A DNA stretch of 64,000 nt from Megalopta genalis (Eukaryota > Arthropoda > Insecta > Hymenoptera > Halictidae), in NCBI RefSeq assembly GCF_051020955.1, contig NC_135014.1, positions 26,711,221 to 26,775,220 on the forward strand, given 5' to 3'. The position numbers were made by a program, and so were the translations under genes. The stretch's first letter is position 1. The number at the start of each line of letters is the position of its first letter. The notes under the pieces were generated by a model. That model had not been told where the DNA came from. It saw only the letters and a list, made by a program, of their open reading frames with translations, and made no database searches. This document shows positions 59,051-64,000 of the stretch, piece after piece.

Positions 59051-59637
59051 TATTGCGCGCCGCGGAACTGAGCTGTATCTAAAAACGTTGGAAACGTTCG
59101 AAGGAACGAAAAATGTCTAAAGTTTACGATATTTAATTTCTTTTTTTACAATATTTGCTGCTGGAAATCGGATTGTCACCTAATTGCATTCCGAATTGAT
59201 CTGCATATCAAATTATAGATCAAATTGTAGATCAAGTTCACCGTTTTGCAAATTAGATGCTCGCTCGTTTTGCGATCGTTTACGATAACGTTTATATTAA
59301 ATAAAAAATAGCAATCTACATTTTACAAACAATTATCGAAGACGTACGAATGTTAATTATTTTCGATAAAAATTTGCATTACATCACAAACGAGGACAAT
59401 AAATCCATATTAAATTTAATAATGCAATGAGGGATAACCGATTTTTACGTGTAACGGGATATAAAAAATGATGCGAAACGCTATTTTCCAGGACTCGGAA
59501 ATGAATGCGACTCGACAGAAGTCGATTTGAACGTCCATTTCGTCCGCTTTAAGCAAAATTTCGAAAGCCAATATAAAATATAAAAAGTGCAAATAAATAA
59601 CGAAATCTTGAACCGCGAAATCTTGTTTCTGTTCCAG

Positions 59638-59895
59638 GAGAACGACACGATACGCTTCCGGGTCACGTTGGAAGACGAAGTACCCGCGGGTCAGCAACCG
59701 AACATCGTCGGTGTCGATGCATTCGTGATCGTGCTCGACGAAAACGACAATCCGCCGCGTTTTCTGGGCATACCGTACGAGGCCGTGGCCGAGGAGGACC
59801 TTCCGGTTGGTACGACGGTTCTGGCGGGTATTAGAGTAATGGATCCTGACATGCTGGGCGACAACATAGATCTGACCTGTGTTCCTCAGCCACAG
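59638..59895 (+). CDS. Cad87A: Internal coding exon of the same cadherin: C-terminal half of EC1 and start of EC2
   Basis: The exon follows a TTTCTGTTCCAG acceptor and ends at a GTGAG donor (59896). It is 258 nt, exactly 86 codons, phase 0 at both ends, so it joins exon 41497-41714 without a frame change (LNRE followed by ENDTIRFRV). It completes EC1: FRVTLEDEV, then VIVLDENDNPPRF, the canonical DxNDNxPxF inter-repeat Ca2+ linker. EC2 then starts with YEAVAEEDLPVGTTV and MDPDMLGDNI (DxD/N Ca2+ ligands) and a Cys in LTCVP. The remaining ECs, the transmembrane segment and the tail must lie further 3'. Clear cadherin codons stand out from the surrounding AT-rich non-coding sequence. Cad87A/CDH23-like is the best guess; another large non-classical insect cadherin is the alternative. 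Confidence 0.9.
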
Positions 59896-60308
59896 GTGAG
59901 TCATTAATACTCGTTACTACGCTAATATCGCATAGAAATGATATTACACCTTACACGTGGAACTTCTCCTTTATACGCTCTGTAGATACGGTGAATTCTC
60001 CTCTCGCTGCTTTTTCGTTAACCCTTTAGAAACTCGCTCCAGAAATATGCACAGTGCGCGTGGTTTCTGTATATATGTTGTTCTATAAATCTTAAATAAT
60101 AACTGTTGCTCTAATGTAACAAGTATATTTATATTTTTCGTTTAAAAAGATTTACAAAATTATAAGTAACACAGGTATTTGTATAATTACAAAGCCTAAC
60201 GATTAAATGTTTAATATAATCGATAACGAGACGAAAATTATTAAAAGATAATAATATGTGAAAACTAATAATATAATTCTGTGCGATATATTTGAAAGCA
60301 AGGATCTA

Positions 60309-60675
60309 CAGGGTGTCCCGAAAATGTCTCGCAATCCGGAAATGAGAGGTTCCTGGGGTCATTTGAAGCAACTTTTTTTCTTTGCGAAAATGTTCTCCGA
60401 GGCTTCGTTTACGAGTTATCAACGAAAAACACTGACCAATAAGAGGCGAGCTCGGCTGACGCGCGGCGGCCCAGCCGACGAGTGCGCGGAGCCCAGTTCC
60501 GCTCATTGGCTCGGCCGTCTCGCGCCAAATGACATCGCCTCCGATTGGTCACTGTTTTTCGTTGATAACTTGTAAACGAAACCGCGGATTGCATTTTCGC
60601 TAAGGAAAAAGTTGCTTCGAATCACCTCAGGAATCCCCTACTTTCGGATTGCGAGACATTTTTGGGACACCCGCG
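60309..60675. mobile_element. Family B palindromic MITE, full length (367 bp)
   Basis: TA then CAGGGTGTCCCGAAAATGTC at the left and GACATTTTTGGGACACCCG before CGTA at the right. The central arms are GAGGCGAGCTCGGCTGACGC and its partner. It lies 413 bp after the exon 59638-59895 donor. Confidence 0.85.
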
Positions 60676-60785
60676 TACCGCGAATCCGTTCTTTTACCAT
60701 TTCTGCTACAAATTACACATCTGCGTCTTCTGTATACACCTCGTTTCGATACCGCATATATACGACGCTCGGCGCGAAAGAGTTA

Positions 60786-60897
60786 ATAATTCGTAAACGA
60801 CGCCGCGGATCGCATTTTCGCGAAAGAAAAAGTGACTTCGAACGACCTCGGGAACCCCCCTTGTTTCCGGATTACGAGACATTTTTGGGGCACTCTG
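60786..60897 (-). mobile_element. Family B MITE, one end only
   Basis: AATTCGTAAACGACGCCGCG through GAGACATTTTTGGGGCACTC before TGTA: the right-hand third of the element. It is 110 bp after a full copy. Confidence 0.75.
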
Positions 60898-63630
60898 TAT
60901 ATAGAACGACGTTTTCGGCGTGGAAATTGCAATTCCGAAGACAGTGGCGTACTCGGTAACTCGCTCGCCATAGAAAATTCAAGCGATTCCGAGATGAATC
61001 CTCCGCTGTGGGAGTTTATATTGTCGTATTAATATATTACGGAAGATACAGCCGGAGAGAGAATATGCAGCACGTTGAATTAAATAGCGAAATGCCCCGA
61101 GATTAATTTCGTAGACGCTGCTAGCAAGCGAGCCCGAATTTATCTCGTAACAATTAATCATGCCCCGTAGAAAAGTCAAAAATCGTGCACGGAAAGAAGC
61201 CGGTTTGGTAACAACGTTTTTCATTTTATTTGTCATTTAATAGCGGACACCGTGACACTTTTAGCTGCGCTGCATCAGTCTCGTCTGTCGCAAAAAAAGT
61301 CTAATTTATTATATGTTATATATAATATTATTCTATAGTATATTCGAGTCGTCGCACAAAAAATTCGATCTACCCTTATACGAATATTGAAACGAAACGA
61401 GAAGATGTTCGAGGGACCAATTATTATTGCTCGATTGTTATTTCGATTCGAATGTTTTTAGCTAGAAATAATAGTAGAATAATAGTAGAAATAATAATAG
61501 AAATAATACGAAGCTGAGATTCAATTCAGTTTCTTTCAACAAGTTACTATTTAACGCTGGGTTTACGGAATGCGTCAAAATGGCGAGTCGCTAATTTTTT
61601 AATTTACGATTATTCGTATCGCGAAGATACGTTTACGAGTTTTATTTATTCAATTTATATGTTACTTACAAATAACTATTATAATAACGCTTGTTAAAAA
61701 TCAGAATAAACGTCTTGCTGTTACTTTTACAAGCTAACGTAAAACAGCTGTTTTTTGTGCTAAATAGATGCTAAATTAAACGCTAAATAAATTAGCGTTA
61801 AACAAGTTATTTTGGTCGTCTGAGACATTATTTTTCAGACGAAGACATTTCCTAAAAGCCGAATTCGTCCAGATTCGTCCAGATTCTCGTTTCGATCGTT
61901 AGCCGGGGCCCCCCGTTTTCGGGAACGCGGCTGATTTAACGGGATCCGGCAAATAATGAACGGATTCGGCGCTCCGTTAGACGTCCTAAACAAAGATTTA
62001 CATTTTATCCGGGCCATACGTTTGCGAGCAGCACACGAAGGATATTCTTGCATCTTTCATCCGGGCGGCCGCGGCATGAATTCAGGGTAATAGACCTTTC
62101 CGGTGCAAGTTTCAGTCGCCGAATCCCGAATGAAAAGAAGCTGATCTATAAAACAGTATCCGCTCATTTCCGGCCCGATTAATATTTCACCTTGCTATGC
62201 ACACGTAATTCCGCGCAACAGAAGTATATACACACGCCGCAAAGGAGATTAATCGATCCTACACCGACCGGCGCTGCTTCCAATTAGGTTTTAACGCGTA
62301 CGACTACATACCTACCTTCGGAATCTTTAACCTTTAACTACCCCGAATCGTCTGACCTGGACGCTGATCGATTCCACGGACACGTTTGCACGTCGACGAC
62401 GATCGTGCGCGCATAATCGTCGTTGAAAACGGTGCGCGCGGCGTCCGAGGATCGAAGGACAATCGGATGCGAAGCAACGAAGACACGTCGAAAGAATTCG
62501 CGAACGAACCGGTGTCACGCTGTTCCACGACTCGTCGCAATTATCTCGGAACGTAATTATAGCCAGCGTAATTGAATTGTCCGGTATACTTTACCAGCCG
62601 CGGCGCGGCAAAGGATTAAATTATTACCCCAAATGGGGTAATTCTAATCAGCGGACCGTGGAGCTCCGCGCGAAATAAAAATCTCGACGAGTCAATTTCG
62701 TAAAGAGACGGACGGTTAAATAGAAATCAATGTTTCTCGTTCGATCATCGAGTTGATTCAACGTTCGTTCTCTCGCGAAATTGACCGATCGAAATTTTTT
62801 TTATTTCTCCCGTAGCTCTCGCGGCCCGCTGATTAGAACGAGAGGGGGGGTAATAATTTATTCTTTGCTCTGCAACAGCGCTAGTAAAGTATACCAGAAA
62901 ATTCAATTACGTGGCGAATAGCGCGAGCTTTGACAAAAAAATAAGAAGAAAAAAAGAAGAAGAACGTTAAGGAACATTTAATGGCCGAGCATTGTACGGC
63001 ATTTCATTGTATAAAGAAAGGAGACGTTAAAGTTCACCGTCGCAAAGCCGTCGGGCCATTAGTTAAAGAGTTTTACAGTTTTATTGGTCGTCCAACGGCT
63101 CCCTGAATTTATCGAGCGGATATGACGTAGATGGCACGGCGTTTGTACCCGCTAATATTCCAGCTGCATCTTTCCGGTTTCCTCGCGGAACTTCCGCGGC
63201 CAGATAATATTCCCCGCCGGTGGCACGGTGATAAACGTATCGGAATACGCTCTGTTTTTTTTCTTTTTCTTCTCGAAAAGGAAACAAGAAAAAAGAGCGG
63301 CGCGCGCGCGCGCGTCCCCGATGCATACGTTGGTCATTTTTCTTACGGTCCGATCGCTTAAAAACCTGTGCAACGAATGCTCGGTTATCGACCCCCCCCC
63401 CCTCCCCCCTCCCCCGAAAGACGATATATAAATGGTTCAGGCTGCGTATGCACCGTAAATCGTCGAGCGATATTGAACCGCCACCGTAATCACGGAACCT
63501 GACGCGATGGGAATATCTCCGGGTTCTTGCGAAATTTCGGAACGACCAAGGAAATCGCATTTTACGACGCGAAATCGGATTGTTTCGCGACGCGAAAAAC
63601 ACGGCGACGCGGTGGTTTTTAGCTGGGTTC
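60898..63630. other. Intronic, nothing recognised
   Basis: It contains a (CG)n run near 63300-63316 and a C-rich run at 63391-63415. No exon continuing EC2 was found. Confidence 0.5.
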
Positions 63631-63971
63631 GACGAGTATACTCGTCACGGAGAAGTGACGGTGTTTCGTGTCGCGACGAGTATACTCGTCACGGAGAAGT
63701 GACGGTGTTTCGTGTCGCGACGAGTATACTCGTCATGAAGAGGTTGCTGTATTTTGTGGGTCAGGACGAGTATACTCGTCATAGAGAAGTGGCGACATTT
63801 TGTGGGTCAAGACGAGTATACTCGTCATAGAGAAGTGGTGACATTTTGTGGGTCAGGGCGAGTATACTCGTCATAGAGAAGTGGCGACATTTTGTGGGTC
63901 AGGACGAGTATACTCGTCATAGAGAAATGGCAGCACTTTTGTCACGACGAGTATACTCGTCATAGAAAGAA
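63631..63971. repeat. Right 44-46-bp minisatellite with the same palindromic core (M1-right)
   Basis: Eight units begin at 63631, 63675, 63719, 63765, 63811, 63857, 63903 and 63946. Almost every core is an exact GACGAGTATACTCGTC, better preserved than in the left array. The orientation is the same as at 48-391, and the 12 bases just before the first unit also match (TTAGCTGGGTTC against TTAGCTGTGTTT). The last unit ends about 30 bp before the window edge. Confidence 0.95.
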
Positions 63972-64000
63972 TAATCGACCATCTCAATGGCATCGAGTAA

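Larger units (their letters stand above)
41715..59637 (+). other. 17.9-kb phase-0 intron between the two cadherin exons
   Basis: It begins GTAAGT and ends TTCCAG. The flanking exons fuse in phase 0 into an uninterrupted EC1, so no coding exon needs to be placed inside. The intron holds several family A hairpin MITEs, family B copies, one piggyBac-type MITE, a 33-34-bp minisatellite, a GC-rich block with purine tracts near 54.7-55.7 kb and long TA-rich tracts. Most of these can fold on themselves when transcribed. Confidence 0.85.
59896..64000 (+). other. Start of the next cadherin intron
   Basis: It follows the GTGAG donor after EC2 begins. No frame in these 4.1 kb continues EC2, so the next exon lies beyond the window. 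It contains a full family B MITE (60309-60675), a partial one (60786-60897) and the right-hand palindromic minisatellite. Confidence 0.7.

Noticed and set aside
60020..60035. Third piggyBac-type MITE at GTTAACCCTTTAGAAACTCG
   Set aside because: Only TTAACCCTTT matches family E; no right end or interior homology follows.
48..63971. Palindromic arrays at both ends as terminal repeats of one 63-kb element
   Set aside because: The arrays are in direct orientation, the bounding sequence beyond 12 bases does not match, and the cadherin gene runs through the interval.

Overview
This window looks like a repeat-rich stretch of an insect nuclear genome, probably Hymenoptera (bee, ant or wasp type). 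The reasons are two short exons with GT-AG splice sites, very long non-coding stretches, CpG-rich DNA alternating with TA microsatellites, and many small palindromic DNA transposons (MITEs). There are no operons, no ribosomal RNA genes, no confident tRNA and no intact transposase. The organism call is inference from composition and from the cadherin.

Only one protein-coding gene is supported, on the + strand: a large cadherin of the insect Cad87A / CDH23-like type. Two of its exons are visible. Exon A (41497-41714) and exon B (59638-59895) are separated by a 17,923-bp intron and join in phase 0 to give one continuous first extracellular cadherin repeat (EC1) and the start of EC2. The signal-peptide exon must lie upstream, because exon A starts in the middle of a codon; I could not identify it in the first 41.5 kb. 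The 4.1 kb after exon B holds no further exon.

The rest is structured repeat DNA. (1) Two direct-oriented arrays of a 43-46-bp minisatellite, each with eight copies of a 16-bp perfect palindrome, lie at the two ends of the window (48-391 and 63631-63971). A third array near 11.8-12.1 kb has a similar period but a palindrome that differs only in its central four bases. (2) Family A is about 20 copies of a 150-500 bp hairpin MITE (TA target, CAGTA termini), spread over the window. (3) Family B is a palindromic MITE of about 365 bp with CAGGGTGTCCC termini, full-length or partial, in nine places. (4) Family C is a 72-bp repeat, in two places joined to another terminal repeat, family D. (5) Family E is two copies of a piggyBac-type MITE with TTAA target sites; one copy sits in a minisatellite whose neighbouring units preserve the empty site. 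(6) A 0.92-kb segment is bounded by 33-bp perfect inverted repeats. (7) There are minisatellites of 30, 32, 33-34, 164 and about 175 bp and long TA-rich microsatellites.

The cadherin exons therefore sit among transcribed inverted repeats. Exon A has an E copy upstream and an oppositely oriented E copy downstream, and a family B hairpin starts 79 nt after its 5' splice site. All identities are by eye; no alignment or database search was run.
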